From assembly GCA_016617855.1 (NCBI GenBank), contig JAECUM010004331.1, positions 1-64,000 of the forward strand: a stretch of DNA of 64,000 nucleotides. Direction: 5' to 3'. The first letter of the stretch is position 1, and each line of letters opens with the position of its first letter. Origin of the DNA: Megalonaias nervosa. Taxonomy: Eukaryota > Mollusca > Bivalvia > Unionida > Unionidae. The translations under genes and the position numbers were made by a program. This document shows positions 1 through 14,098 of this stretch, in pieces. Below the pieces are notes generated by a model that was not told where the DNA came from, did no database searches, and was given only the letters and a program-made list of their open reading frames with translations.

Positions 1-110
1 GCAGCTGTTAGTACCATTTTTGTAAGTCTTTGGTATGACTCGACCGGGGATCGAACCCACGACCTCCCGCATCCGAGGCGGACGCTCTAACCACTAGGCC
101 ACCGGAGCGG
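1..110 (-). mobile_element. tRNA-derived SINE (family 1), 5' part only
   Basis: The reverse strand reads as a tRNA-like head with a B-box-like GGTTCGATCCCC and an A-box-like TGGCCTAGTGG, then the body up to GGTACTAACAGCTGC, where the window begins. It is nearly identical to the first 110 bp of the full copy at 40849-41168 (one clear difference near position 48). It is cut by the window edge rather than visibly truncated. The high identity between two distant copies suggests fairly recent activity of this family. Confidence 0.9.
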
Positions 111-1720
111 TCCCCCAAGTTAGTGTGACTTTCTGTTGCCATGATTTTCAAGAAGGTACCAGTTTCATTTAGGATCAACTAGCCATCATAACAAGTCTTT
201 GTAGGATAAGCACATACTGACACAACTCCTGGGAGGAGTTGGGATAGCAAGATAGCAAAATGGCCACTGTAGCAGCCCTATTGGATATCCTAATGCATCG
301 TTTTCATTTTGACCAACTAGACCTTGGGATGATTATGTGTATACAGTTTCAAGGCATTCCACCATGTCGTGTACATGCATATTTAGGAAAATCCACATTT
401 CCAAAGTGGAAATTAATCCATCTGCGCAGTTGTCCATCAAAGACCTATCATAGTCATCATTGTGGATGTCAACATTGTGATTCACTGTGAGGCCCACTTG
501 GAAGTCAATGCAGTATAATTATACAATATTGGGCATCCACTGTAACACATCTTTCTTAACTGGTCAGCTAAGATACATCAGACTGTACCAAATGCTCTTT
601 TTAAGCTGTAAATGATGCCTTTTACTGTCTAAAGACTCATCCACTAAAATGCATTAATATGTGCATATTGCTGGAGATTAAAGATAAATTTTCAAGCAAA
701 GAATTCTGTGAGAATATTTTGGGAATTCAAAAAATATACATGTTTTATTTGGTAGAACATTTTGATAACCATTGCCAAGAGTACAAGAAATTCTGCTTCT
801 GAACAACAGCAAAAAGGAACAACAGTCTCTCAAAGGGCCCAACACTAGACCTTATATGCCAAGTGTTGAAACCATCTCCGATATCCTTAAACAACAAGAT
901 TTTCAAAGTAACCACTGTGTCAGCTATATTGGATTTTTAAGATTGAAAACATTTTCATTTAGAACAAACTTGACACTGTCATTTGACTTTTAGTGAAAAC
1001 TTGTGCAGATATGATCATCCATTTATGAGAATTAGTGACAGGATTTTCAATGTTCAATATTCATTCAGGACTAACTAGATACCACAATCAGACTTTTAGT
1101 GAAAACCCCATGTCGATGTGACTTTCCATTTATTAAGTGTAGCAAGAACCAGTTTTTCATAGATCCCAATGACGATACAGCTCTTTACCTAGAAGTCAAA
1201 AGATTATCAAGATGGGGACTGTAGCAACCATATAGAATATTGTATCAGCACAAATTGAATTCAAAACCAAGAAGACACCATAGGAAGTCTGTGAGCAAAA
1301 ACCCTATGTTGATATGACTTTCCGCCTAGGAGGATTAGCAAAAACAAGATTTTCAAGATGACTGCCATGGCAGCCATATTGGACGATAGATCAGCACGAT
1401 CTTCTTTTAGGACCAACTAGACAATTATAAAAAGTCTTTTTGTGAAAACCTCATCTTGATATGGCCATCCATTTAGAAGAAGTAGCAACTGTAAGATTTT
1501 CAAAATGACGACTGTGTTTACAGCCATATAAAAAGAAGTCTTATTGTGAATATCTCATGTTGATATGACAATCCATTCAAGAGGAGTGGAGTTGAATTTT
1601 AAGATGGTCACTATGGTGGCCATATTAAATGTGCAAGCAGCACCAATTTCATTTTGAGCCAACTGAACTGGGGGATAAATTTGTGTGTGCAAAGTTTCAT
1701 GGCAATTATCCAAGTAGTTT
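111..1720. repeat. Degenerate satellite-like tandem repeat
   Basis: Diverged units recur roughly every 130-160 bp. Recurring words include CAAGATGGCCACTGTAGCAGC-like text (about 256, 1210, 1355, 1600), GGACCAACTAGA (about 1065, 1411, with a related form at 313) and GAAAACCTCATGTTGATATG-like text (about 1105, 1295, 1445, 1552). No unit is intact and no open frame spans more than one unit. It looks like an old tandem array, not a gene. Confidence 0.55.
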
Positions 1721-4645
1721 ATGAGAAGGCACAATAATAAACTTGTGCTAAGGATTACGTCCACCTCAGAAGCTTTTCTAGTTTATCCCCAATGGGGCTA
1801 TCAATTATTTTGTATGGTCCAAATGGACTTTTCTCCAATTAATATAATGTTAGTTTTATTGCGATTTTTTTGGTCAAAAAAGAAAGCATTTTCACTTAGC
1901 ATAAAATTTTTAGTTTTTTTAAATATCATTGCCAAAAGTAGCATCAAAGTCAATCAATGGCTGTTAGGAAGTCTGAATGCATGTACTTTCTGACAGACTG
2001 TTGTTGACTCAAAGCAGGAAGCTATCATACACAGCTGACTTCAAAGTACTCAGTGTCACTCCTTGGCTGGTGCCTAATGCCAGATACACAAGAAAGTGAC
2101 AAAGTAACATTATTTTTGAGAATTGCTTCATTAATGACACAAATAGCCACTGATAAAGTGCAGTTATCAATACAGTATTCAATGCATTTAAAGACTTAAA
2201 ATACTTCGTCTGAAGTGTGTCTTGGAAATAGTAAAGGAACACTAACAAATTAATAAACAGTACAAAAAGCACTTTCATGAAATCTCGTTCAATGAGAAAG
2301 AACAATGAAGGTTCCACTTGATGCAGAACAAGATGTACAATTCTGCATGTGTGTATTCATGTAGGTAAATGTGCATGTAACTGATAAACAGGGATAAACG
2401 CTGTAGCTAGGCTATCTGTCTGAAGTATGCTTTGTCATGGGACAGTGGGATGGAGGGATATCCAAGAAATTTTTTACTGTCTCCATGTTACAAACATTTT
2501 GCTGTGAATATGTCCTGCTAGACCACTTGTCAATACCACAAGTAATATTAATTTGTACAGGTAAAAGCATGAAATGAACACCTGCCCGAGACTGGTTTAT
2601 GGCATTGGGGCATCTCCCATCTACTTGCTCAGTAAATCAATTTGTGGGGTGAATGCAATAACATCAGCATGGGGAGCAAAAAAAACTCACAATGGCTTCA
2701 ATAAAATCTGCTATGTAGTTCCACTAGATTGTATGGACATCCACCAGACATAGTGGACATCTAATCCCCTACCCCATGTTTACATCATGCAATTCAGTGG
2801 GAAACTGAAATCCACAATGCAAGTACTTTAGCTGAAAAGCAGCAGCAGTAACAACTTTGTGCTAATGGACATGCAGACAACTGACAATATGCCATCCTAC
2901 AAGCTCTTCTGGTCATAACCAATATAGCTAATAAACTATCATGCAAATACCATGCAAAAAAATGTTTCAAGATAAAGGAATTTTATTCAAAAAAATGATG
3001 CAGATGAATAAAACAAATCAATTCATAACTTACAAACAAAAACAAAGAGTAGCAAAACTGCCACAATTTTGTATTGCATAAATTGACCTTTTAAAAAGTA
3101 AGGAAATTGTTCAAACCTCGCCAAGATTATCCATGTCTTCCTCTTCAATCTACAAATTCAAATGAGAGGACAGAGTTTATTGGCATATTATATGATTTCT
3201 GATGGCCATTAATACATACAAAACTGACTAAGTAACCTCAGTACATGGGCCTGTTATTGGGAATAATTCTCCCATTTGTACAGACTCTATTTTTCAGAGT
3301 TAAGCTCTATCATTATGGTTGTTTTATCTCATGTTTTTAACAGCTTTCATGAATGAGTGAAACAAAACTCAAAGTCAAGTTTTCTCTCTGGTTGATAATG
3401 GATAAAGAACTGAGAACAAAATGCAGTCTGATGATCTACATGTAACATATGATTCCATAAAGTGAGATAAAAATAAGCACAAAATCTTCATAAACATAAT
3501 TATATTGCAAATTTTGTTAACATTTGTCCAAAGCCTACTGTAGTGAGGTCATCAAAGGATTAAAATAAATAAATATGACAATAATCCTTGTGGCATAGAT
3601 AATCCTTTTCACACAGCTGCTAGGTTGCAGGGCAGATGTGGAAAGGAAAGTTTCATGTCTCTATCTCAAAGGGTAATGGAAACAAATATGCATAAAAGGG
3701 GAAGAAAATGACCAGTGACCATGACTTTGAAGAGAAACCAAGACTGTGATATACAATTCCATCAAAAAGAGAAACACACATGTATCATGTTCATCCCTGA
3801 TGGTCAAACAGTTTGAAAATGAATAGTACAAACAAAAGCAAGCATAAAATATGTGACCTTGACGCTGAAGACAGGAACCCAAACATGGAATGCAACATGC
3901 TTTATTGAGGTAATACACAATGGATGTCCTTGGGCAAGATAAAAAAACATTCTTGTGGTTCTTCTTGCCCTAAATCTAAGAAACTTGTCTGAGAATATCA
4001 CGAACTTTGATCGCACGTTGAGAAGCCATTCCACCTCTGAGGTGGCAACAAGAATGAAAATAGGCAGAAGAAGCCTAGAATTGATCTGCCATGTTTTTTT
4101 TTTGTTGTTGTTCCAAGATTAACTCGAAAATCTCAAACAGGAAGCCCAAAGACAACCAATTTCAACATCTTACATCTCAAATATGCATAATAGTGGTGTT
4201 TTCTTGGCAGTGTCTTTACATGATAGCCAGATGTAACAATTGGTGAGTGTCTGAAGAAATCAAACCACTCAGACAACAAAACCAGCCAACATCCTCATGG
4301 TCTGTGGTCAGCTGTTATCATTTCACGAAACATCACTTGTAGTTTAAATTATAGGCAAAAAATTTCTTAGGACTGGATCCCGCAATCATGAAAAACAACA
4401 CTGCAAAATTTTTCCTCTCAAATTTTGCAATGTTTTGTAAAAATAATGTTGTGGACAAATGATATTAAACTCATAACAAGTTACTCAGCTGGTCCTCTTA
4501 TCTATGCAGTTCTGATTTTTTTAATCACTTTAAGTTTACTGAACCAGTTGAGGGGCCAAGATTTGAAGCCAATGCTGAAAACCCTGAAGTGATCCAAATG
4601 CTCACGACAAAAGATGGAGATTTTGAATAAACAAGTATTCCAAAT
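1721..4645. other. Unassigned non-coding sequence
   Basis: I see no convincing coding, RNA or transposon end here. ORFs are short and of random composition. Short poly-T and poly-A runs occur. A possible micro-exon at 3117-3149 was considered and rejected. Confidence 0.5.
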
Positions 4646-4649
4646 AACA

Positions 4650-5405
4650 AATTTCATTCGTTTATTTTTAACAAATCACAAGTTATACGGCAGAAGGAAA
4701 TATGATGCTGAAACCAGCAATACTCGCCTGTGATGTTCACCCTGAATATTGCACTGTGGTACAGAACAAATACACTATAAGTTACACAGCATAATCTCAA
4801 ATGTTAATGAATGGAAAAGAAAAGTACAAAGGAAAACTTAAAATACTGACCCATAACCTTGACATCAAGAGTGGATCCTCACTATGATATGCAACACACC
4901 AAACAAATGATGATGCAAAGATATAACAAGTTTTAAGTCTGATCTCAAACAGCACTCAAGTCATTGAAAGTATAGTGTGATGGAAAAATGAAAATATTTA
5001 ACTGGGTCCATGATACTGAAAAGAGAGAACCCTCATGTGGTCCATGACACACTTTCTAATAATGATGTTTAAAGTTTACCAAGTTTCATCTCTTAATCTC
5101 GAAATGTCATGAAAGTTATAGAATAGAAAGGAAAGTACAAGGAAAAATTTGTAATAATTAGACATAACCTTGACCTTAAAAATAGGCCCCATATTGTTAT
5201 GTGATACTCCTTTTAATAATGATGTGCAAGTATACCAAGCTTGATTCCTTTATCTCAAATTAATAAGCAAAATAGTGGAATGGAATGTGTGATGGAAAAC
5301 TTTAAAGATATGACCCCACCCCCCAATGTGGTACTTAATACATCTTCTAATGATGATGTACAAATATATCAAGTTTTATTCCTTAATCTTAAATGGTTTT
5401 CAAGT
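4650..5405. repeat. Degenerate tandem repeat, about 150-bp period
   Basis: Four to five diverged units can be aligned by eye at about 4858, 5005, 5165 and 5311. Each has a GACCTTGAC- or GACCCCA-like start, a GTGGT..ATG/ATACTCC segment, then TAATGATGATGTACAAATAT-like text and AAGTTT.AT.CCTTAATCT. Divergence between units is high, so this is an old array. Confidence 0.55.
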
Positions 5406-5411
5406 AACTGC

Positions 5412-5444
<33 letters not shown>
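5412..5444. repeat. (AAT)n microsatellite
   Basis: About eleven uninterrupted AAT units. They give a run of isoleucines in one forward frame, so that ORF is an artefact of the repeat. Confidence 0.95.
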
Positions 5445-5448
<4 letters not shown>

Positions 5449-8043
5449 TAATCATTACTTTATTTAAGCGGGTAACACAATTAGCTGATGAGCTTCTCTT
5501 CCATAAGGTCCTAATGCAAAGAAACATATTGACATGTAAATATAGACACACATATGCATGCATATACAGCAGCATGCATATACAACAATATTTTAGCTTT
5601 CATGGGACTTTGGTCTTGCATGTATAAATTAACGTTTTCACCTTAATGCTTGCTTGAGAGGCACTCTAAAGTTATTCTACTCGTACAACACCTGCAATTT
5701 AAGATCCATTGTTTCCAAGCCACGTCATATTTAACTTTACACTAACGAGAGCTGGTAGGTATACTGGGTGGTAAATATACCAACTACAGACTGAGATTTT
5801 CAGCCATGTTGTCAGTATTTTGTTGAGTTTTGTTTCCAAATAAATTATAAACTTGCCAAGTATTACATTTTCAATACTGTTTATTACATTGTTAATACTT
5901 TTACTAAAGCAGACAATCTTCTGATGCTGTTCTAGGTAATTTATACCATGCCTTTGTAAATTATAGACTCACTGAATGGCTGCCAATAAGGAAGCTATAA
6001 CGACATTCAACCTGTTTAACTCAGAGATGTCCGACTTGGTGAAGCTCAATATTGTCAGCACTGTTTCCAAGACCGACGTATCCTCCATTAAAATAAACAA
6101 TGCACGTATACATAATCAAGCAAGTCGCTGACAAATGACAAAGGAAAGACAACTCTTCCAGGTAAAATTTTGTGTATGGCGTGTCAATTAGTAAGCTTTG
6201 GTTTAAGCTTAGCAACCAGAAAAATGTCAGAAACACCTTATGTTACTGAACCAAATAAGCGAACCTTGAAATATAGAAACTCTGTTATGTACTGTTAGGT
6301 ATTTGCCCTAAAAAAAATATGACAGCCTGTTATATACATGCTGCTGTAGACAGCAGTACTTGTGACATGGAAACTATACCTAGACAGAAGTTGACCTTTG
6401 CAAAACCATTAACTGATGTGGCTGAGAATTTTTTTTTTAAATCCAGCACTCCCATATAGGTTGAAACCAAAGCAGAATATCAAAATTCATCACAATTTCT
6501 GTTGAACAAAAGATTCCAGTATAAACTGAAGTACTTGAAATATTGGTTGCTCCTGCTACCTTGATGATGTCATCACACACTGGAAAAAATTGCATCTGGG
6601 GTTTATGATCACGTACAAGATGGTGCACTTCATTCTTTCTCAGGGAAAGCTATAAAACTCCTTGGATTTCTCATTTATTCAGATCAATTCAAAACATTTC
6701 CTTATGAATGAAACAGTTAAAAAAAGGATATATCTATTCCTATGTATATTTAAACTGTGTAGTCATCTTTTGTCCTTAATTGTAAGTTAGATAATGTTAA
6801 CAAAATGTTTTTGTAGCCAAGTATTGTCCATGACTGTATAAACATAAACATATTAAATATATTGGTACTCCAAAATGGCAATACATGTGCTTCTCTTAAA
6901 TTAATTATGCCCCTCTGTCCAGGGAAATGATTATGATTTTCCTAAGTCTACTTGGAAGTGGTCACTGCCTTGAAAGAGATGTATACATGTCAGCCATCAA
7001 TTTACATAAAGTAGCAAATACATATGCTGTTGTTCTAGGAATTTTAAAAAATTTGCAGAGTGGATGTTAAATAGAGAAATTTTGCTTTTAAATGCTCAAA
7101 GTGATAAGTTTACCTTACAGAATACAATTATTGGAAAATGTCTTTTGGGATGCTTTTTCCTGTAGCTGGCACGAGTCTGGGTCATACAAATTCCTCTTTT
7201 CCACTTGGTAGGGAAAATTGTGAATAAGATTACAAATTAAAAAGTTGTCCAAGTTCTTTATTAGTTATCCCATACTGACCATCTCAGGCTGAGTTTCCTT
7301 TCATCTTGGCTTGTAGTGTGGATTCCCACAAGTTTCCCTGTGTCACAAGAGCCTGCTTATTTATACTCCACCATTTTGGAGAAAATGTCTCTCTGAAGAA
7401 AACTTTACAGCCAATACGGCTGCATTGGGACAAACATCCAAGTGTGTTGGGGTGGTGGGGCAGTCCTTACAATTTATCTTAAGAAATGGTTGTGACATAG
7501 CTGTCTTGTAAAGCTTGGTACATAATGCAATGTTTTAAAGTCCATATGGATGAAAACTCTACAATAATTAGGTCCGAACACCATTTCAAGGTTCACAACA
7601 GGTCATTACAAATATACTTAAGCAAATTATGCCTTTACTTGGAATGTTGGATATGTGGGTAAGTTTTGATTGAAAATGGGGGCCAATTTAGTACTCTCCA
7701 TAGCAACAATGGCATGAAGCACTGAATTCAAATGTCCTTAAATGAATTCACAGTACTTTCATGTCAGCTATTAAATATCAGTTTGTCTTGGAAAAGTTTC
7801 AAGCATTATTATTCCAACAAATGATTAAATTAAATAAATGAATCAGTCCTATTAATATAGCTCTTCCAAGACTGATAGTATTAATAAGAACACCAGTTAC
7901 TTCTACAAAAAAATTCTATCATATAGAATACCAATACACATTAAAGAGAATGCAATATGAGGCTTGAATGAATCATCTTGGTACTTTGAAATCACTCCAT
8001 CAGTAAACAGATCAGTTGCTCTAACACAGGCTTATCATAAATT
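5445..8043. other. Unassigned non-coding sequence
   Basis: No gene, RNA or element boundary was recognised. ORFs are all shorter than 75 codons and show no family-like motif. Confidence 0.5.
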
Positions 8044-8185
8044 AGGTCAGCTTGGCCTTTCAGAACTTGTGTCCTGGAGTTGGATCATGTGATATTCACC
8101 TGAACTATATATATAGGTCAGCTTGGCCTTTCAGAACTTGTGTCCTGGAGTTGGATCATGTGATGTTCACCTGAACTATTTATAT
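8044..8185. repeat. Two-copy 71-bp tandem duplication
   Basis: The segment starting AGGTCAGCTTGGCCTTTCAG at 8044 is repeated at 8115 almost without change (one visible substitution, GATATTC versus GATGTTC). The near identity indicates a recent duplication. A short AT dinucleotide run marks the junction. Confidence 0.95.
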
Positions 8186-8800
8186 ATATATAGTACATCT
8201 CAACCTCTGAACTTTATGAACCGATTGACACACTTGATACACAACTCATCTTACAGTGCGAACTTAACTATTGATAAGCTATTTAATATTTAAAAAATTA
8301 TTCACAAAATAACTCTTACGAGCTATACTTATGATATAACATTGGTATAGATAACAGAATATTCATGATATGCATGTATTCAGTTTATTATCCAACTCTA
8401 CTCAAAAGTTGCAGGCAAAGGAAAAGCAGCTGTTTGAAAATCTCTCATATTTTACATGAAAGACCTTTTTCACAACACATATTTAAATTATCTTGATTGA
8501 AACTCTGTGTCTTAAAATATGTGATTAGTTGATTCTTTCTGCACTTTGAAGTGGATACAATTACCATGATGATGTTTAGAGGAAAGCAGTGCTACAAATA
8601 TTGAGAATCAATATCCAATATTTAAAAACCATACTTATCATTCGGCACTGCCATCTGCTATATAGTAGTGAAGATTAACAGTTTTTGTTGTCCTTTAAAC
8701 ACGCCAATTTATACATGCGAGACCAATGGCTCACAAAAAATAATGGACCCCATCCAAGCATAATTTAGATTGATAGATGGGGGCATGTATACACTTCATT

Positions 8801-9021
8801 CCCACTGAAAATATTTCCCACCTGATCATAATTAATTATTATACAACAAAATACAGGTTTTAAAATATGAATCAACCCTCCCACTGACAATATTTCCCAC
8901 CTGATTAATTAATATACAACAAAATACAGGCTTTAAAATATGTATAAAACCTCCCACTGACAATATTTCCCACATGATTGTTATTTATTATTAGACAACA
9001 AAATACAGGTTTTAAAATATG
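8801..9021. repeat. Three-copy tandem repeat, 69-79 bp units
   Basis: Units start at 8801, 8880 and 8953, each with CCCACTGA.AATATTTCCCA and each ending near ACAACAAAATACAGG.TTTAAAATATG. Length differences come from the AT-rich middle. No open frame crosses it. Confidence 0.92.
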
Positions 9022-9697
9022 ACATGGATTGGACACAACAGCTGATTTATTAGTCTCACATGATATTATTGATCTTTAAGGGCCCCCCCCCCCCATGTGC
9101 ATGTTTCCGGTTGACCAACCATTCTTGTTTTTCACTGCCAAATAAATAAATGAAAAATTTTCAATATATATATATATTTTGAAAATGTTTATATATATAA
9201 AAATTCCTGAAATTGATTTGTGTATTTAATTGAGCCAGTTTTGTCTGGTACTTGAAGTGCTTAGTAAATTATATATACTAATCATTATAATATATAATGT
9301 TTTTTTTAATATAAAAAAAAAACAACAACAACAACAACCCCAAACAACAAACTACCTACTTACTCCAATTTTAAACTAGTGCACTAGAAAACACATTGGG
9401 GGGGGGGAAGGGGGGGCGAGGCCTAAAGAGCACCCCTCAAGCAAGCATTAGGTTTATATGCCAATTTATACATGCGCAGCATCTGGCTTACTCCATTAAT
9501 GCCCCCCTCCCCCTTTCACATCCTAAAGTATGCATGTATTTTCTTTCCTTTCTTTCCCCAATATGGACACTCATTCATACGTATGAAACCATATAGTCAA
9601 TTAGTGCCAAAGAGATTGGTAGTGTATATAATGATGCCCAGAGGTACTGAAGATACACTGTTTTCATTCTCAACAAAATGTACATGCTTCATTAATC

Positions 9698-9733
<36 letters not shown>

Positions 9734-10336
9734 TTTAGATTTATTTTAACTACATCTTTGAAGCCACTCAAGATTTATAGAGCCTGGAAGAAGGAAATGG
9801 AATGGTCATTTCTTAATCTGTAACTGGAATGCTATCCCAAAGCAAAGTTCCCAAGCACTGGAAACTTCTTTTGAACAATTCCTTATTTGGTTTGTGAATT
9901 TTATACTGTTTAGAAGAAATGGATCTCCAGTGGTGAGTGTTAAGAGATAGGCTGTACTTTAACAGAGACTGTGAACAGACATGATCACCATTATCAAATA
10001 TTTGGTACATCAACTTGGCTTTTCTTGAACTGATATAGTTTTTAATAAAAGGTAATATCATTAACTTGTCAACTTAGGTTTCCCTGGTTTTTGTTTGGTC
10101 TGATATTACCTGGAATGTTCTTTTTTGAAGCTGTGCTAGCTTTGCTATGCTTTTTCTATTTAAATTACCAGATAAATGTATCACAGTAATCTAATTACAG
10201 TTGTATGTAGCTATTACAAGCTAGTTTCTGGCAACTTTACAGGAGAAAATGCCTTATCCTACTGACAAACCATAAACCTGAATTAATTTTTTCACAATAT
10301 ATTTTGTTATGTTCAATCTATAATAGATTATTACAG
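9022..10336. other. Non-coding sequence with simple repeats
   Basis: Holds a C run near 9084-9093, AT-rich tracts at 9164-9300, a G-rich stretch at 9398-9418 and a (CA)n run at about 9705-9731. Nothing gene-like was seen. Confidence 0.6.
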
Positions 10337-10338
10337 TA

Positions 10339-12028
10339 CAGTAAAACCTGTTATGAGAGACGGCCCCTTCTGCCAACAAAAACCGGTCTCTCAAGACAGG
10401 TGGTCTTTCATAGCAGGTTTGTACAAAAATACATTTTCAAGGTCCAGTTTCAGAACAATTTCAAGAAAAATAACCACAATCACTGTACATATATTATATT
10501 CTTTATTAGTAGTTGTTGCTAAAATATTGTATGCATTCATCTAAAAACAAAATTATATTGTAATAAATATATACTTCTATCATTAAACATGAAATCACAT
10601 TTACATTTGAAGATCACATATTTTAGCATATGAAATTGTTTCTGAATTACTTGTTTTCCTTTATAACAACCTAAATTTGTTTTACCAACGTTTAAACCGC
10701 TTTTTTGCGAGTGGTCTGCACTTTTTCACTTCTTTCAGTTACAATAATTATTTTCTCCAGCATTAAAATTTGTCTCTTTTTAGTTGGAGGTTCGTCCATT
10801 GTTATTAAAATTCTAGGTGTTAAAATTATTAGTGCTCAGTTGTAATATCGAACGTAAAGACGGTGGCTGTGGGAAAATATGAAAAATCTATACATGTGCA
10901 TTGCATATCTAACAATTAATAATAAATAAATAATAAAAAAAAAACAAAAAAAAACAAAAACAAACAATTATCTCATCCAGAAACAGGACCATTTACTCTG
11001 TGACAAAAGTCAACGGCTTCATTGAAAGATGACATACAGGGATTAACTCTGTAAGCAAAGTGTGTAACCCGGTCGCAGCAACTTGAATAGACGACAGCTT
11101 TGTGATTGGGATGTCATCACTTAACATGGGGGTGGGGGGACAAACATCACAAGTCTTGATCACTATCAATCGAATCCCGCAAATGATTCTCTCTTGCTGG
11201 TTTAATAGACAATGACCTTATTCACCCCCCGTCAATACCGATTAACTCGAGACAAACAATATACGCGACCACTTTGTCAACTTTGGCACTTCAACGGCAT
11301 TTCATGACATGTACATTAGCCTGGTTTATGGACTGTAGCATCTATCACCAGTAGCAACAATCCTTTTTTTTAACTATTCCTTTTATGTTTGTTTTTGATC
11401 AGAACAATCTACACTAATCAAGCGGTCATTGTACTAATTGATTACATAAAGGTCACTGGTGTCTGTCTGTTCTCGCGATACAGTTGTCATAGGGATACCA
11501 GGTCCTACAACGGCCGGGAAGCAAGTTAAGTGCAGGAATAATTAGTCTGGTTCCCTGCTCTGTATGCTTTCTGCGTTCCTCACCCCTATATGAGTAACGG
11601 AGAACAAACACAGGGAGCATACGAAGTAGGAAACACCAGGCTAGGAAATAATCTACATATACTTTAGTCTGGTTTACGACAGAAACTATAAATCACTATA
11701 AGCATAGCTAAAAAAAATTCTGAGATCAGTAGCCAGCCTATTTTTTATTTTTTATAATTTTTTTTAAATTTAGAATGGTATGAGCGGTCGTTCTTACAGG
11801 GATTAAATAAACGTTGGTGGAGTTTATCCTCGGTTTTTTGTGATGCGGTCATTCATAGCAGTGTCGAAATGCATATTTTGCCAAGAAATCGCGGTCGCTG
11901 GTCGCGTTCAGCAGGTGGTCGCTCATAGCAGAGCGTTTATATAATAAAATCGATCCGTGCATTATGATTGTGGTCATACATGACAGGTGGTCGCTCATAG
12001 CAGAGGTCGCTCATGACAGGTTCTACTG
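10339..12028. mobile_element. Tigger/pogo-type non-autonomous DNA transposon
   Basis: The left end CAGTAAAACCTGTTATGAG and the reverse complement of the right end, CAGTAGAACCTGTCATGAG, match over about 19 bp. Both ends are flanked by TA (10337-10338 and 12029-12030), the target duplication of the Tc1/mariner/pogo superfamily. The termini are followed by related GGTC..TCATAGCAGG-like subterminal repeats, present in inverted copies at both ends. No transposase motif is visible, so it is a 1.69 kb deletion derivative. A hairpin MITE at 11543-11643 is inserted in it. Confidence 0.85.
11543..11643. mobile_element. Mutator-like hairpin MITE
   Basis: A roughly 101-bp imperfect palindrome runs from TAGTCTGGTTCCC to CCAGGCTA. 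It is the same family as the copy at 18358-18455. The flanks AGGAATAAT and GGAAATAAT resemble a decayed 9-bp target duplication, typical of Mutator-like elements. It sits inside the Tigger-like element, so it is younger than that element. Confidence 0.7.
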
Positions 12029-12030
12029 TA

Positions 12031-13221
12031 CAGCTCACACAATTTTTCAGAACCCCAAGCTTTGCAGTGGGAGACTTAATCCCCTCCACTTTTGGTCTAA
12101 AGTGGAAGGATAAATACTGACAAATCAACACTGAACCTTGGCACTGCCTGGCACACCAATGGCAACTTGTGATTGACCTTTGAACCAGCCAATGAATGAA
12201 GACCACCCATGGAAAAATCAAGACCTCTATCTGGACAATAAAAAAAAACAATAATTTCATATGTCTTTTATATTCAGTACATGTGTGTTTCAAACAGGTT
12301 GATATACTTCTTTTGCAACAATTTGACACTTTTAAGAAATCTGAACACACTTGCACACAGAATCTACGAGGCACCCTTTGTTCAGCTTCTCTTGAACAGC
12401 ATAATTTTATACAACAGTTACAAAAGAAAACTAATCCTCTGAGATGAGGACAATTAAATTCCAGAATGACAACTGCTTCTGTTTTTAAAAAAAAAAAACA
12501 GCCAAGAAACAGAAAAGGCTGAATTTACACTGAAATACAAACCACGTGCTTAGTCCTTAAGCTGCAATGGCAGTCACTGGGTTAAATATACACAACTTTG
12601 CACTAATTCAATTTTGACTGCATGTATCCTGTAAGGGACTGACCATATAATACATGTATATGGGGCAAGAATATTCTTCTGATTGGGATATATTTTTACT
12701 TTGATCAAAAGATAATCTGTATCAAGAAAAATAAGAAATAAAATAATTAATGCCTTTATCTATACTAGAAATCAAAACAAAGCTACTGTTTTCAAATATT
12801 TACCTCCCCATCCCCCTGCCTTTAGAAAATTACATGGTCTCTCCCCAATAAAGACTGGACTTTAGCCGATGTTTACAGAAATCAAGGCAGTGGCCATTTT
12901 CAACACCTTTTTAAAATAACTGACAAGGATTAGCATCGAAAGATGTCAATTTCAGCTGGGAAAGGTTTTTTAATCATACTAAGCCATCTGACTTATTATG
13001 TTGCACTTAATGGTCTCAATTATGGTCCCACTTTTGAAACCAAAAATTTGATAGTTGTTTGTGATTAATCTTAACTCAGTTTATTGCTGAAATGAATAAT
13101 AATGTGGAAAATTTTAAAATTTCTGACATTCATATATTTTAATTTCCAACAAATTTAGGGCATTCTGCATGTATGTATTGTCTCCCCATGTATGCCATCA
13201 CCCGCTCATTTTTTTTTAAAA
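12031..13221. other. Unassigned non-coding sequence
   Basis: No recognisable gene, RNA or transposon end. Short homopolymer runs occur (for example A12 near 12487). Confidence 0.5.
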
Positions 13222-13770
13222 CAGGATTCATACAGGTGTTTGTGAAACAAATTCAAGGACAGTTCAAGGACAGAACCAGATTGTCGAGGAGTAACAGAAC
13301 TGATACAAGCTAAAATGCCTCTAAAATAGGTAAAATAAAAAGAATAGGAAGAAATAAATATACCTTAAAGCAAGCTGTATCTGCCATTAATTCAGTGCAA
13401 AAAAAGCCCATAAAGACCATAAAGTCCAAAAAGCATACAAAGGGGGTGAGGGTTGGAGAGGAAAGAAGAAACATCTTAAAAATCTTTCAGTTCTTCTTCT
13501 GCCTTCTGCTAAATTTATTTTTCTAATAAAAAGTTTGTGCCTTGTAATCAATCCAGATCCTGATTGCATATCCATTTGTTTTTCTCAAAGATCACCATTT
13601 ATACTTTCATCAAACAAAAACACAAATGTGTTCCCTTTGATTTTTTCTTCTCTAGAAGAGCAGAAAAATGTGCTATGTGAAAGGTGACAAGATATGCTGA
13701 CTTGCATTCTCCATATACAGAATGCTTGGCAATAGCAATGTCTGGATACATGATTTAAACATGTCTTAAA

Positions 13771-14098
13771 TCATTCACAATGAAAACTAAGTGGCTTGAG
13801 ACAACTAAAGAGTTCACAAATTTCTTCTTTCAGAACCTCTGATATATTTGCAGCGATGATATTAAAACTGGTAAATTTTGTGCAAATGAGAGATGGGGCT
13901 CCACATGTAGGCACAGTGGCAGTAGATAGTTTCCCCATAATGGACTCCATATGTGCTGAAATATCAATGCACTTTCTACATGGAAAGCAGTATGCTCTGT
14001 TAGAGCTTCTGTCAATTTTTGAAGCCAATCTCTATATTCATTCCTCTCAAGCCATGTTTTGTGAAAGAAGCCCATTTAAAGTAATGGCTCATGACTGA
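13771..14098 (-). pseudogene. BED/TTF-like zinc-finger remnant of a hAT transposase
   Basis: Two overlapping minus frames together suggest the start of a hAT transposase. One reads TWLERNEYRDWLQK (a pattern like the KWL..peykdWL start of this class) and the other reads RAYCFPCRKCIDIS, a CxxC half-finger of the type that binds DNA in these proteins. A frameshift lies between them. No ribonuclease-H core is visible downstream, as expected for an internally deleted copy. The plus-strand ORF over the same bases is probably its shadow. Assignment rests on short motifs only. Confidence 0.4.

Noticed and set aside
3117..3149. Possible 33-nt minus-strand exon encoding IEEEDMDNLGE
   Set aside because: The acceptor is fair but the donor GTTTGA is weak, there is no flanking exon, and an acidic 11-mer is not evidence of a family.
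5241..5627. 128-codon ORF with poly-isoleucine
   Set aside because: Spans an AAT microsatellite and a degenerate repeat; no family motif.
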